This document shows positions 35,995-47,289 of a stretch of DNA of 64,000 nucleotides, piece after piece (the stretch's first letter is position 1; the number at the start of each line of letters is the position of its first letter). The stretch spans positions 14,176,501-14,240,500 of the forward strand of contig CM038469.1 of assembly GCA_021464415.1 (NCBI GenBank), in the 5' to 3' direction. Both the position numbers and the translations under genes were made by a program. This DNA is from Lonicera japonica (taxonomy: Eukaryota; Streptophyta; Magnoliopsida; Dipsacales; Caprifoliaceae). Under the pieces are notes generated by a model, which did not search any database, was not told the origin of the DNA, and was given only the letters and a program-made list of their open reading frames with translations.

Positions 35995-36679
35995 CTATTT
36001 TTCCAATATCTTTGATGTAGCATAATCAAATTCTCTCCCCACTACATAAATGTAAAAAAATATGTATCCACAACAACCAATTATATATATGATATGTTTC
36101 TCTCTCGAATCCACTACGAACTGTGAGGAAAAAAAACTCATTAAATTTTCTCTTTCAACAACAAATTGATTCATCTTCAATTCTAAAGAAAGAAATGGAT
36201 GCTGAATTACAGAAATGGAACACATATTGAGTCTACTTCTTGGCCTCTCCCCTCATTTGCAAGAAAGTTTCGGTTGCTAGAACGGTACCAAACTAAGAAA
36301 TCATTTTGGATCTTTTTTCTTTTTCAAGAAAGTAGTAGTAAGTAAAGCCCAGAAACTAATCTTTTGGAATTTGGAGGTTTCTTTCTGTGAATGAATGAAT
36401 TCCAAATCCGAGTGGAATTAATGGGTACCTCTGAAAGAAACCTCAAAAAATTATGCATAAATCTCTGTTCCTGGGCTTAATTTCATCAAACAAGACACAT
36501 TTTGTAATCTTACGTGTAAGAGAGAGAGGGAGAGAAAGAGAGAAGGGGAGGGGATTTGATGTATTATATCTAAATAAATGATCCCTTTATCCTTTGTGAG
36601 GACATTCTCTAACAAAGTCATATACTTTTATATTATTTGATGTTTATGTCTAAGTACTAATGGTGTAATTCGTGTAAAG

Positions 36680-36945
36680 CAGCAAGTTGGTTGACGCTGC
36701 ATTATCGCTGGTAGAGGGAGCTCTCTTTGGCGGTCAAAGCCAGGACATGTCAGCGATTGTTAACAAAGTCTATGATATCCTTAAGGTTACAAGAACGGGG
36801 GATTACAAAAACAGTATGGGTGAGCGTAGATCAAAAAGATTACAAAATCTATTGCCAACAGTATCTACTCCCGGATGAGCCAAAGCCCCGCCAAGAAAAA
36901 AGTCAAAGAAGTAGTTGTGAACCGTGTTTTGCTAGTTTAAGTTAA
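36680..36945 (+). pseudogene. Unrecognised short coding-like segment inside the MULE
   Basis: A GC-richer island with two overlapping open frames (36687-36878, containing LSLVEGALFGGQSQD; 36727-36945, containing WVSVDQKDYKIY). A plausible acceptor (GTAAAGCAG) precedes it at 36676-36684, suggesting the last exon of a captured or transposase gene. No family was recognised. Base composition contrasts with the surrounding ~70-75% AT. It may be a frameshifted exon. Confidence 0.3.
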
Positions 36946-37333
36946 AGACAATGAACTTCTTAAGTTTATTTTTTTTTTTGTATAAACCTCTTAGGTAGTA
37001 CGTTATGTACTTTAAAAAACTTGGGTTAAATTTGTATGAACATCTTTTGCTAGTTCGTTATATAATTTTATAAACTTGGGTTATTTTTGTATGAACTTCT
37101 TTTGGTACTAGTTTTAGTTTAATGAAGTTTTTATTATTAGTGCATCATACACTACTTGATTGTTGATTTGCATTGATAGTTTATTCAAAATCTGGATTGT
37201 CTAGGGATAATAGAAATATAGATATGTGATGTGATACACTACTTGATTGTTGATTTACATTGATGATTTTTTTGAAATCTGGATTGTCCAGGGATAATAA
37301 AAGTACAGATATGTGATGTCCAAACCTGTCATT

Positions 37334-37830
37334 GACTCACCTAATGACAGGTGAGTGAATTCACAGACACTCACCCCATATTAGGTGAGTGTCTTGTAAG
37401 AGCCTCGCCTAATAGAAGGAAATGGAGATTGGAGTGTACTGGAGTGTTTTGAAATAAGACTCACCTAATGACATGTGAGTGTATTCACAGACACTCACCC
37501 CATATCAGGTGAGTATCTTGCAAGAGCCTCGCCTAATATAAGGAAATGGACATTGGAGTGTATTGGAGTGTTTTGAAATAAGACTCACCTAATGACATGT
37601 GAGTGTATTCACAGACACTCACCCTATATCAGGTGAGTGTCTTGCAAGAGCCTCGCCTAATATAAGGAAATAGAGATTGGAGTGTACTGGAGTGTTTTGA
37701 AATAAGAATCACCTAATGACAGGTGAGTGTATTCACAGACACTCACCCCGTATCAGGTGAGTGTCTTGCAAGAGCCTCGCCTAATATAAGACAATGGAGT
37801 GATGAGTGCATTGTAATGTTTTCCAAATCA
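37334..37830. repeat. 124-bp tandem repeat x 4 with internal palindromes
   Basis: Units start at 37334, 37458, 37582 and 37706, exactly 124 bp apart. Each contains CTCACCTAATGACAGGTGAG (perfect or 1-nt variants), a pair of arms CACCTxATGACxxGTG, and then ACTCACCCCATATCAGGTGAGT-like dyads ending AGAGCCTCGCCTAATATAAG. Copies are very similar, so the array is recent or homogenised. Confidence 0.9.
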
Positions 37831-38170
37831 GAAGAGAGGTGAGTTAATTCACACATTAATAAGAGATAATTGTTACTTCATTAATATAACAAAAGTTACA
37901 TATAAGATGTTGAAACATTCAATTCAACCTAACTTTACAAAAATACTTATATGAGCTTTACATTTTCAATTAAAGCCAACTATACAAAAAAATTATATAT
38001 ATAACGGATATACATTTTCAGTTGTACCTATTTTCACAAAAAAACATAGGACTTACTATGCGACATTTATGCATAACAAAAAAGAACAAAAGTCTAAGCA
38101 ATCATTAATCTTTGACTATGATTGGTGAGTCTTTTATTCTATGATCGGGTAGATATCCTTCTTTATAAAA

Positions 38171-38951
38171 TTAAAGTCTATCGGCAAAAAGTTGCTCCCA
38201 AACAGCTGCCCCAGGAGTTCGAAGTACATTCCACATGCTAGCAACGATGGGGAGCGGGGCATTATCTTTCAAGGTAACGCTAACAAAGTGGTTACCGCAA
38301 ACAAGTGCAATACAGATAACACGAACTTCATTACCCTCCACTGGCGGCTCGGTGTGGGGAAAGAAAGTTAGACTTCCCATATTTGATAAGAACACAACTA
38401 TACAGTTGTATGCCGACGCTGTGATAAAACCCGCATCAGGCATGCACATCCAATGTTTTGGGTCTGCGACTTTGGGTAAGAAAAAATCAATTCTAGCTCG
38501 ACCTTGGTCAGATTTTCGGGTAACTACTATGGTTTTAATCTCTCTTCCTTTTCGTTGAGCCCAGTCAACTAAACTTTCTCGGAAATGAAATACCTACAAA
38601 ATAAATTCAACAAATATTAATTGCTATTATGTTGTAATTAAATAGTTACTACATGGTACTAAAGTATTACGTACTTACTTCGTCTGTTGTAAAAACGTTA
38701 CTCACGTCAATTGCTTTGCCTGGATTGTAATCATCATTACTAGCCTCTCCTTTATTACCATGCTTAACAATTTCGTCTTCACCATCATACTTAAGATCAA
38801 TGCAATTTGTTTGAGAAAGATGCTCTTTTACTATATGATATTCTTCAACATCACCAAGCTTATAATTAGCATCCTTTGGACTCTCTTCTTTAACAATATG
38901 GTCGGTACGTTTGATAATATAAGTCGATTTAGGAGTTTGTTGTAATTGCAT
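38171..38951 (-). CDS. MULE-borne chimera: transposase N-terminal segment fused to an OTU-like C-terminal segment
   Basis: Two exons, 38679-38951 (ATG at 38951) and 38171-38593, with donor GAA|GTAAGT and acceptor TTTGTAG|GTA, join in frame to ~231 residues. Exon 1 is acidic and without known domain, ending VFTTDE. Exon 2 begins VFHFRESLVDWAQRKGREIK, then TIVVTRKSD, the N-terminal signature of plant MULE transposases (W.R..G...G....I.RSD). It then passes directly into KHWMCMPDAGFITASAYNCI...FFP...GNHFVSVTLKDNAPLP..A..W, resembling the OTU-like tail found in some of these transposases. The MULE core (DDE domain) and the OTU catalytic Cys region are absent, so an internal deletion fused the ends while keeping the frame. 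It is probably not an active protease or transposase; expression is unknown. Confidence 0.65.
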
Positions 38952-39082
38952 TGCCGTGAAATCAATTTTTTCAAACGTTGATATATCTCCTCATATGCTA
39001 GATTGATGTGATAAATCCTGAAATTATATGCAAAGTTACTTTTGGCTCAATTTACTTTGGGAGAATTGAATGTATTTGTACA

Positions 39083-39184
39083 CACTCGCTTATCTTGAGG
39101 TGAATGTGTTTTTAAACACTCGCTTATCTTGAAGTGAATGTGTTTATAAACACTCGCTTATCTTGAGGTGATTGTATTTGTACA
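39083..39184. repeat. 34-bp minisatellite x 3
   Basis: Units start CACTCGCTTATCTTGA at 39083, 39117 and 39151, followed by (G/A)GTGA(A/T)TGT.TTT..A. This is a shortened relative of the 124-bp array motifs on the other side of the chimeric gene. Confidence 0.8.
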
Positions 39185-39224
39185 CACATATTACTTGGGT
39201 TCCGTCCTTTGCCTTAAGTGTTTT

Positions 39225-39455
39225 TCAAATTAGGCTCACCTAATAAGAGGTGATTGCATTCACAAGTACTCATCTCATATAGGGTGAGTATGATGTTAAT
39301 CACTCGCATAACATAAAGTAATGGAGTGCTGATTGTATTAGAATGTTTTCTAAATTAGGCTTGCCTCACCTAATGATAGGTGAGTGTATTTGTACACACT
39401 CGCCTTATTTTAGGAGAGTTTTAATTATATTACTCTCCTTATATAAAGCGAGTCA
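39225..39455. repeat. Degenerate palindrome-rich repeats related to the 124-bp array
   Basis: CTCACCTAATAAGAGGTGA (about 39236) and CTCACCTAATGATAGGTGAG (about 39365) are dyads of the same kind as at 37334-37830, with GTGTTTT.AA(A/T)TTAGGCT spacers. Orientation matches the main array. Confidence 0.65.
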
Positions 39456-41396
39456 AGCCTGGACAGAAACACCCGTTTTATACTCTGTTTTAGGGATTAC
39501 GTCTTTGTTTCAATTTGAATGTTGAAGAATGATGTATGAAAGCTAATAAACACATTAATACACTAATAATAACAATTATAATACATCTTTAACTTCATTT
39601 TGGAGAGGAATTTCACCATAAACTTTTTCTTTAACTTCTTATTTATCCACTATTTAATGAACAATGCTTCTTCTTTATTATAATCCAAGCTTTGAACTTC
39701 CCACCAATAATATTTGTGCTTCGATTTGGTTGTGATTTCTTGATTTTCAGAGCTCAAATGATGAAGAAGTGAATCTCTTCTCTCTTAATCTTTTTACTTG
39801 AAGCAAGTAATGTGATTGTGAATGGGGAAAAATGAGAGATATATGTTTAATTATTTAGGTTAATTTTTGATTAGTTTATTAAAAAGTGAATAAATAGATA
39901 GGTTAATGTTTCAAGCATTGGGTAAATAAATTAAATAATGGTTAAGTGAGAGGGTGTTTGTGACAAAAAGGTAGGGTGTTGAAAAATGAGTTTTATCAAA
40001 TTAGAGATGGTGGTGTTTGTGACAAAATTGAGGGGTGTAAATAATAGCACCCTAAAAATACACATGTTATAGTGTGCATTAGTTCTAAACCATTAGATGA
40101 GTTTTATACACACATCAAGATGTCACATCAAAGTTAAAACACCCACACCAATAATATACAGACAATAAACTCTCACATACTAATAATTTTGTCTACAATA
40201 AAAATGCCAAAACTTACAATAAAAAATTCAAAATTTAATAAAAATTTAATATTTAAAATCTACTAATCAAAATCAATTAAAAAAGATCCATTATGACTAT
40301 ATAATTATGCAAAAAAAAAAATCAAGAAAAATTATTGTATATCATTTAAGGACGTACATTATCTATATTATAAAATATCAAGTTTGACTAAATTTATTCT
40401 CAAAAAGTATAAAAATCTCATAGTTGAAAATATACATATTATGGTGTGCATTAACTCTACTACATTGAATGAATTTTATACACACATCAAAGTTAAAACA
40501 CTCACACCAATAATATACACACATTTTTTTTATATTAAAAATGTCATAACTTAAAAAAAAATTCAAAATTTAATAAAAATTTAATATTTAAAATCTACTA
40601 ATCAAGATCAATTAAACAAGATCTATCATAATGGCTAATAGATCATTAAACAAGATTAATCTTAAAGTAAAAAAATTAATATTTAAATTAAAATTACTAA
40701 TCAATAAATTTAATAAAATTAATATTTAAATCTACTAATCAAGATCAATTAAACAAGATCTATCATGGCTATAGAATTATGTAAAAATAAATAAATTATT
40801 GAGTAACATTTAACACCAATAATATGCACACAATAAATTTTCACACACCAATCATTTTTTCTACATTAAAAATGTCATAACTTAAAATAAAAAATTCAAA
40901 ATTTAATATTTAAAATCTACTAATCAAGATCAATTAAACGAGATCCATCATGACTATAGAATTATATAAAAAAAATAATAAAAATTATTGAATAATATTT
41001 AAGAATGTACTTTACGTACTCATACATTATTGGTCATCTCAGTGTGTCCTTTTTAGGAATAATCACAATATATCAGTCAAATTTTTAAACTATTTTCAAA
41101 TCATACCAACAGACGTAATTGAATTATTTTCACATATGGCCTTGAGTTTAATTTGTTAAAAACTTATTTTGTCAAGATCAAAATAAGATAAAAAAATATG
41201 ATTAAAAAAGTCTCTAAAAGTAAAAACAAGTCGGTCCAGTCCGGTCTACTTTTAGTTTTTCTAGCATGAAGATATATTGAACCTAAGTTTATCGATTTAG
41301 AATTCATTACATGTTACTTCTTTTTATTTTATTATCAGTTCTTATTTAATTTACCGTGCCGGATGGCACGGGTATATCCTAGTATATATATATATA

Positions 41397-41752
41397 TAAG
41401 AGGACCAATTTTTTAAGACTAAATGTGAATATATTATTTTGAGAGGATAAACGAATAAATTTTTGATAAATTTTTTTGAAGATAATATTTAGGATTAGTA
41501 GATCATTTCCAACACATTTCATCAAAAAAATCAATCAAGAAGTTAATTCACTGAATAATTGATATATATGCTCATTTTTTAATAGCCGGAAGTTTAGATG
41601 TTTAGTTAACCACTTTCCGATTAAATTTTTTGATAAAATTTGGATAAGATAATTTAGTAATTATAAAGATCATCTTCACAATGTTTCATCAAAAATTTCA
41701 TTTATTTACCCCTTTAACATGGTTGGTCCACATTTATTCTAAAAAGATTGAT
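41397..41752. mobile_element. Fold-back MITE, copy 1 (degenerate)
   Basis: It begins GAGGACCAATTTTTTAAGAC, and its right arm carries TTGGTCCACATTTATTC. The interior has the shared TTTTTTGATAAAATTTGGAT and AGATCATCTTCACAA blocks of copies 2 and 3. It is the most diverged of the three and sits directly after the Helitron 3' end. Confidence 0.6.
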
Positions 41753-42047
41753 ACTCTAATTAAAAGAAGGGTTATATATGTGTGTGTTTGTCTCTATATA
41801 GAAAATTATCTATATCTATACTATATATACACCTTCCTTCCATTTAGAGTCTCAACTGGATTTTGGCATTACCAATTAGTGTCCAAGTTAAATTTAATTA
41901 TTACCGATTAACATTGGACTTTTTTTTGTAGAGACCGAATTGGATTAACTACATATAGTAGTTCTTTTTCAATAAGGTGAAGCATGCTAAGAATTACAAG
42001 AGACCTAATTGGCATTAAAGCAAGGTAATTTCTACTCCTTTGTTAAG

Positions 42048-42084
<37 letters not shown>

Positions 42085-42086
<2 letters not shown>

Positions 42087-42474
42087 AAAAGGATCTTAAG
42101 TGGACCAACTTTTTGGTCCTTAAATGTGGGCCGGTCATTTTGAGAGGGTAAACGGATGAATTTTTTGATGAAACTTGGTGAAGACGATCTCCATGATTAG
42201 TAGATCATCTCTGCCAATTTTCATCAAAAAATTCAATCGGAAAGTGGGTTAACTAAAACATTGATATATATGTGCATTTTTAGCCGTTAAAATTAAAGAT
42301 GTTTAGCTAACCTACTTCCCGGTTGAATTTTTTGATGAAAATTGGCAGAGATGATCTACTAATCATGGAGATCATCTTCACCAAGTTTTATAAAAATATG
42401 CATCCGTTTACACCCTCAAAATGATTGGTCCGCATTTAAGGACCAAAAAAAGGGTCCTCTTTAGATCTTTCCCT
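42085..42474. mobile_element. Fold-back MITE, copy 2
   Basis: A ~390-bp near-complete palindrome: the left arm starts AGAAAAGGATCTTAAGTGGA, the right arm ends TTTAGATCTTTCCCT. Arms of ~180 bp share GATGAAAATTGGC.GAGATGA and its inverse. It is inserted in a TA microsatellite, so the target duplication is ambiguous. Confidence 0.8.
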
Positions 42475-42676
42475 TATATATATATAGTCCGTTTTTGGTA
42501 TAAATCGGTCCGTGCGGAAACTGGGCCTTTTTGTTACGTTTTTCCATTGTAAAAACACTTGGGCCAAATTTAGAATCTGCTATAGGACAAAATAAATGGA
42601 ATATTTGGGCCAAATTTTAGCATATCATGTAAATTAGAAAAGTTAACTGGGTAATCTTTTTATGTGATAATATTTT

Positions 42677-43238
42677 TGTAAGAATTAATTATTTAATTCT
42701 TGTGTGACCCATATAATTAGCTTATTTTATTTAGTGATTTATTAAGATAATAAATAAATAATGAGAGAGTGGTAAAGTTTTGAATTATACGGTTTAGTGA
42801 GGATAACAACCTATTAATTATTTGGGATAAATCTCTATTAGTTAGAGATTAATAATAATTATCTCTAATTAGTTAGAGATAACTCCACTAACCAACTTTG
42901 ATGAAAAGTGGGATTTACAGATAGGTGCGTGAGGAATTGGGTCATCTCTCTACCTATAATTATACGTAACATTCCATCCGTCACGTATTCTAAAATTACG
43001 ATACAACACATAAGTGTATAGGCCAAGGGAGAGAAACTTGTTCCTAGTGTTTAGAATTTTGCCAACGATATTTTCATCAATTTTGACATGGCTATGGATC
43101 GAGATTAGTAAATCTTTCCAATTATATATACTCACGTAAAACTATGTTAGTTCAAAATCCGTATATTGATTTGTATAGATGTATCAATGTCATCCGCAAT
43201 TATATTTATTTAAAGATCTATGCAAAATTAATTTTACA
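42677..43238 (+). repeat. 5' LTR of the Copia element
   Basis: 562 bp, TG...CA ends, TSD ATTTT on its left, PBS on its right. It contains an internal inverted pair around AATCTCTATTAGTTAGAGATT. A short open frame on its minus strand has no meaning. Confidence 0.9.
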
Positions 43239-43969
43239 TGTGGTATCAGAGGAAGGTTTGAGGACTATCATAATTCTCGTATTATCTAATACATTAGTTT
43301 TTTGTTGTATTTGAATCGAGTCATGCTATTAATATTCCATAAATTTAATCGATATGTATATGTACGAGTATACCTATACTGAAATGGGATAATTAATATA
43401 TATATTGTATTAATTAATGTGTTTTTATCTATGTGCAATGATTCTGATAATGAGCATTTTGAGTACCATTATTCATACGTAATTAATGGGTACTGTGAGT
43501 ACCATTATTGATGCGTAATAATTAATGGGTACTGAGTACTATTATTGTTCCCTATTTTGATAAGTACTATTATTGATACGTAATATTTAATGGGTACTGA
43601 GTACTATTATTTGTACAGAATAATTATATATATATATATATGTTCCTTATTTTGCTTACTGAATCCTTACGAAAAGCATGTTACATATTTTTTTTCTTCC
43701 AAAATCATGTTTACTGGATTATTTCTAAAATCTTGTTCCTTATTTGGAAAAGTCTGTTTTATTTACTAAATCGTTCCAAAAAGTATGTTACGTATGTCTT
43801 TCCCTAAAATCATGTATTTCCAAAATCATGCTAACTGAATTATTTACAAAATCATGTCACGTTGTTTACTGAGTTCTTCCCAAAGGGGCGCGTTATTTAC
43901 TGAGTTGATCCCAAAAGCGCCTTGTTTATTTTATTAAATAATAGTAGATACAATTATGTTTTGACTTTC

Positions 43970-45440
43970 ACATGATTAATATTCATATTATGATTAATTT
44001 GGTAACTACCAAGGTAACCCAAATGTAAGTTGATGAATATTAATAAAATAATGTACGATTATTTATCAATCATACTTTAAGTATTTTTAATAATAGTATT
44101 AAGGGAAAATATCTTAAGTGGACCAACTTTTTGGTCCTTAAATGCGGACCGGTCATTTTGAGGGAGTAAACGGATGAATTTTTTGATGAAATTTAGTGAA
44201 GATGATCTCCATGATTAGTAGATTACCTCCACCAATTTTCATCAAAAAATTCAATCGGGAAAAGGTTTAACTAAAAAATTGATATATATGTGCATTTTTA
44301 GCGTTAAAATTTAAGATTTTTAGCTAACCTACTTCCCGGTTGAATTTTTCGATGAAAATTGGCGGAGATGATCTACTAATCATTGAGATCATCTTCACCA
44401 AGTTTCATAAAAAAATTCATCCGTTTGCCCCCTCAAAATGATTGGTCCGCATTTAAGGACCAAAAAAGAGGGTCATCTTTAGATCTTTCCCCATAGTATT
44501 AATATTCATATTATGATTAATTTGATAACTACTAAAGTAGTCCAAATGTAAGTTAATGAATATTAATAAAATAATGTATCATTATTTATTTAATAAGTCA
44601 TATTACGACTAGTTTGGTAACCACCAAAGTGCAGTGACTATTAAATTAAATAATAAAATAATTGGCAATAAATCATGGATATATATGTTTATAATTTGTT
44701 AAGATAATTCATGATATTATTGTATTTACCTATTTATGAATTATCCCTTTCTAAATGAATTGTGGAGATTAATCATAATCAAAGGCCTAGATTAAATCTC
44801 TAGGATATTTTAGAATATTTAGAATATTATATTTTGTATTATTAAGTATGCATAATAATTATCCTATTTGCACAAATTAATTTTAATTGTGCTTGTCAAT
44901 TAATGTAAAGGATAAATTATAACCAAATAATTTAATATTCATATTATGATTAGTTGGGAGCTACCAAAGTAGTCCAATTATAATAGCTTATGAATATTAA
45001 ACCACGGATTAGAACTCGTGAATTGATGATTCTTATAATTGTAATAATTGTCTTATGAGTTCATTTATTTTATTTAGTTATTGAAAATTTGTTTGTTCCC
45101 CGAAGGTGATCAATCAAATTTCAGTGACCTAATAAATATGAAAGGGTTAAAAATATTTCTTCTACGAAGAAAAATTTATTGACTAAAATATTTGATTACA
45201 TACACTATTTGCATTAATAGTTATATCAAGAATTGTTGGTAACCACCAAAGTGGTCCAACTAGAATATTAATGATTATTAACTAAATAGTAAATCTTATC
45301 TTACTTGATTAACTCATAAATTACAAATAATCCTTATCATTGTAATGTTTCTCACGAGTTTAATGTATATATTATTTAATTTAGTAGTCATATTAAGAAT
45401 AGTTCGGTAGCAGCCAAAGTGGCCTAACTATATGATGACT
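43970..45440 (+). repeat. Dispersed ~25-bp motif repeated six times in the Copia leader
   Basis: Variants of TTGGTAACCACCAAAGTGGT occur near 43999, 44519, 44610, 44950, 45230 and 45405, usually followed by CCAA.T and flanked by ATTCATATTATGAT or AATATTAATGA. The core CCACCAAAGTGG is a short dyad. Spacing is irregular (about 90-340 bp, discounting the nested MITE). Function unknown. Confidence 0.65.
44103..44493. mobile_element. Fold-back MITE, copy 3, with 9-bp TSD, nested in the Copia element
   Basis: TAGTATTAA is duplicated exactly at 44094-44102 and 44494-44502. The element (391 bp) starts GGGAAAATATCTTAAGTGGA and ends TTTAGATCTTTCCCCA. The arms pair over most of their length, and a second small hairpin (GGACCAACTTTTTGGTCC) sits in each arm. 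The 9-bp duplication suggests mobilisation by a MULE-type transposase. Confidence 0.88.
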
Positions 45441-47289
45441 ACTAAATTCAATAATAAACTTATTGACAATAATACATGGATAATGATGCTTATAATTTGT
45501 AAATAATATATATTCATAGTGTTATTGTATTTATTTATTCATCTGAAATTTATTCTCCAAAGAAAATGATTTTAATGAATAAATAAATATTAAGGAGTTT
45601 AATGTATTATTTGGTTAGGTAGGTATAAGATATCCAAAGATACTGCATCTATCTAATTAATTAATATACAACTCACTAAAGCCAAATGTAAATACAACTA
45701 AGCATCATAATTTGTATTTTATTTTTACTACCCAAAGGAGTACCATAGTTATACATTGTATTTATATTACTAATATTTGTGTTGTTAATTCAAAGCATTA
45801 TTAATGATGTTGAGTTTTTTATGTTGTGAACTTCATTTGCATGTTTAATATGTATTATTTTCTCAAAATAACTAACTTCTCATAATGTTTTTGAGTAAGT
45901 TTAGATTACATTATACTAAATCTTGATTAGTGCTATTAGATGAAATTCTCACTATTATTGTCAAAAGTGTGAAGAAAGAACTTTTCAAAATTTTTTGAAG
46001 GAATCAAACAAATTAAGCATTATGTTTATGCAAATAATTATTGCACATAATATGAAAATTAATATTCCTCAAACTAATGATTATGTTTATGGATAATTGT
46101 ATTTTTATTGTTTATGTATCTCTTGCAAGCAAGTTAATAGCTTATTTTACTATTATGCATTTTAATAATTTCTAGTACCATGTTTGAGTATATATTTATT
46201 ATGCTTGTTAAACTTGTTCAAAATTATTGGGATAAGAAATTTCTTATCCAATTATGTCCAGTTCCATATCTACACTCTATGTTATTTACAGAGGAAATAA
46301 ATGTTAAGCGGCAAGGTAATAAATTTCTTGATTATCTAATAACACGAGGAACTATAAAGAAAGTTACGAAATGCCTAAAAGGTAAATTATGTGAGTTGAC
46401 TCTCCTTGACCAATCCACTAAAATAAAAGTTTAGGATTTATTTTATTTTATTTTATTTGAAAAGGCTGAAAGTCTTGAAAAATTAGAGAATAACAAGTCT
46501 ATGATTTAAATGTTTCAATCAAATTTAATATATTTTTCCTTTAAGTTAGTGGATTGACTCTGGTGAAAATAGTTATTTTTTGAGCCAAAATCGAAATGAG
46601 ATTTTTGCAACTTGGAGTAAAAAAAATTATTATTAAAGTCACTGTGATTATTTTATTTTGATACTAATGATTCAAATCTTATGATTATTTAAGTTTTTGT
46701 GATTTGGTTTCTCTTTTCAAACATACTCACAATGGTAATAAAGGTTTTACTTAGTAGTTCAATAAATCTCATTTTGTTTGTTTTATATTATTGTCAATGG
46801 TTTTAAAAAAACTAAGTTTTATAATGTCCTTTTAATTGAAAACTTTTGGCTTTACTTCCTAATTAATGATTAGGATTGAGAAAAATTTGGTTGATAAGAA
46901 TTAACTTTCTTGTGATATAAAAGAATTAGTAAAATATTCAATTGGGTTCTTTGAATCATTAATTTTACTAATTATAGTGAGTGCATGTATTTTATTAAAG
47001 GAAAACAAAAATCAAGCACACAAATTAAATCACCATGGGAAATGAAAAGCTCCTTGAAGTTATATAGAATATCGTTGATCTTTATTTTGGTAGAGAAAAT
47101 ATTTTATCATCTTTATGAATAATTTTATTTTTCACATTATGATTATATCTATTATTATTTGAAATAATAACGAGTTCTTCAATATTATTTAGATATAATA
47201 GTGAAAGATATAAATGACTACTAGATGTAGTGAATTTACGCCTAGTATGATAAAATTAATTATATCTCTACTAGTATCTAAACTCCTTA

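Larger units (their letters stand above)
35433..40052. mobile_element. 4.6-kb Mutator-like element nested in the Helitron, 8-bp TSD
   Basis: TAAAAATA is duplicated at 35425-35432 and 40053-40060. The unoccupied paralogous sequence GGTTAAAAATACACATG is present in another repeat copy near 34854, so the exact insertion point is visible. TIRs of ~45 bp: left GGGGGCTATTATTTACACCA, right (inverted) GGGTGCTATTATTTACACCC, both followed by CACAAACACCACCAT. TCACAAACACCC motifs recur subterminally. It carries a transposase/OTU chimera on the minus strand, a CT-rich duplication and palindrome arrays. hAT would also make 8-bp duplications, but the long TIRs and the gene content favour MULE. Confidence 0.8.
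34793..41382 (+). mobile_element. Helitron (non-autonomous) with repeated 5' ends, interrupted by a MULE
   Basis: The 3' end is diagnostic: hairpin CCGTGCC-GGAT-GGCACGG (41354-41371), then GTATATC and CTAG (41379-41382) before a T. 5' ends of the form A|TCTATATTATAAAAC occur at 34793, 35162 and 40362, and a variant at 35366. The ~360-bp 5' segment is therefore repeated in tandem about four times, and only the last copy reaches the 3' hairpin. Insertion between A and T fits Helitrons. No Rep/helicase is encoded. The third unit is split by a MULE (35433-40052). Confidence 0.8.

Noticed and set aside
37334..37830. CRISPR-like array
   Set aside because: Units are contiguous 124-bp tandem repeats without unique spacers, in a plant genome and inside a transposon.
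38235..38558. 107-codon plus-strand open frame
   Set aside because: Antisense of the transposase/OTU chimera, which has splice sites and family motifs on the other strand.
46180..46434. 84-codon open frame in the Copia interior as a gag gene
   Set aside because: No gag or zinc-knuckle motif could be recognised; left as part of the decayed element.
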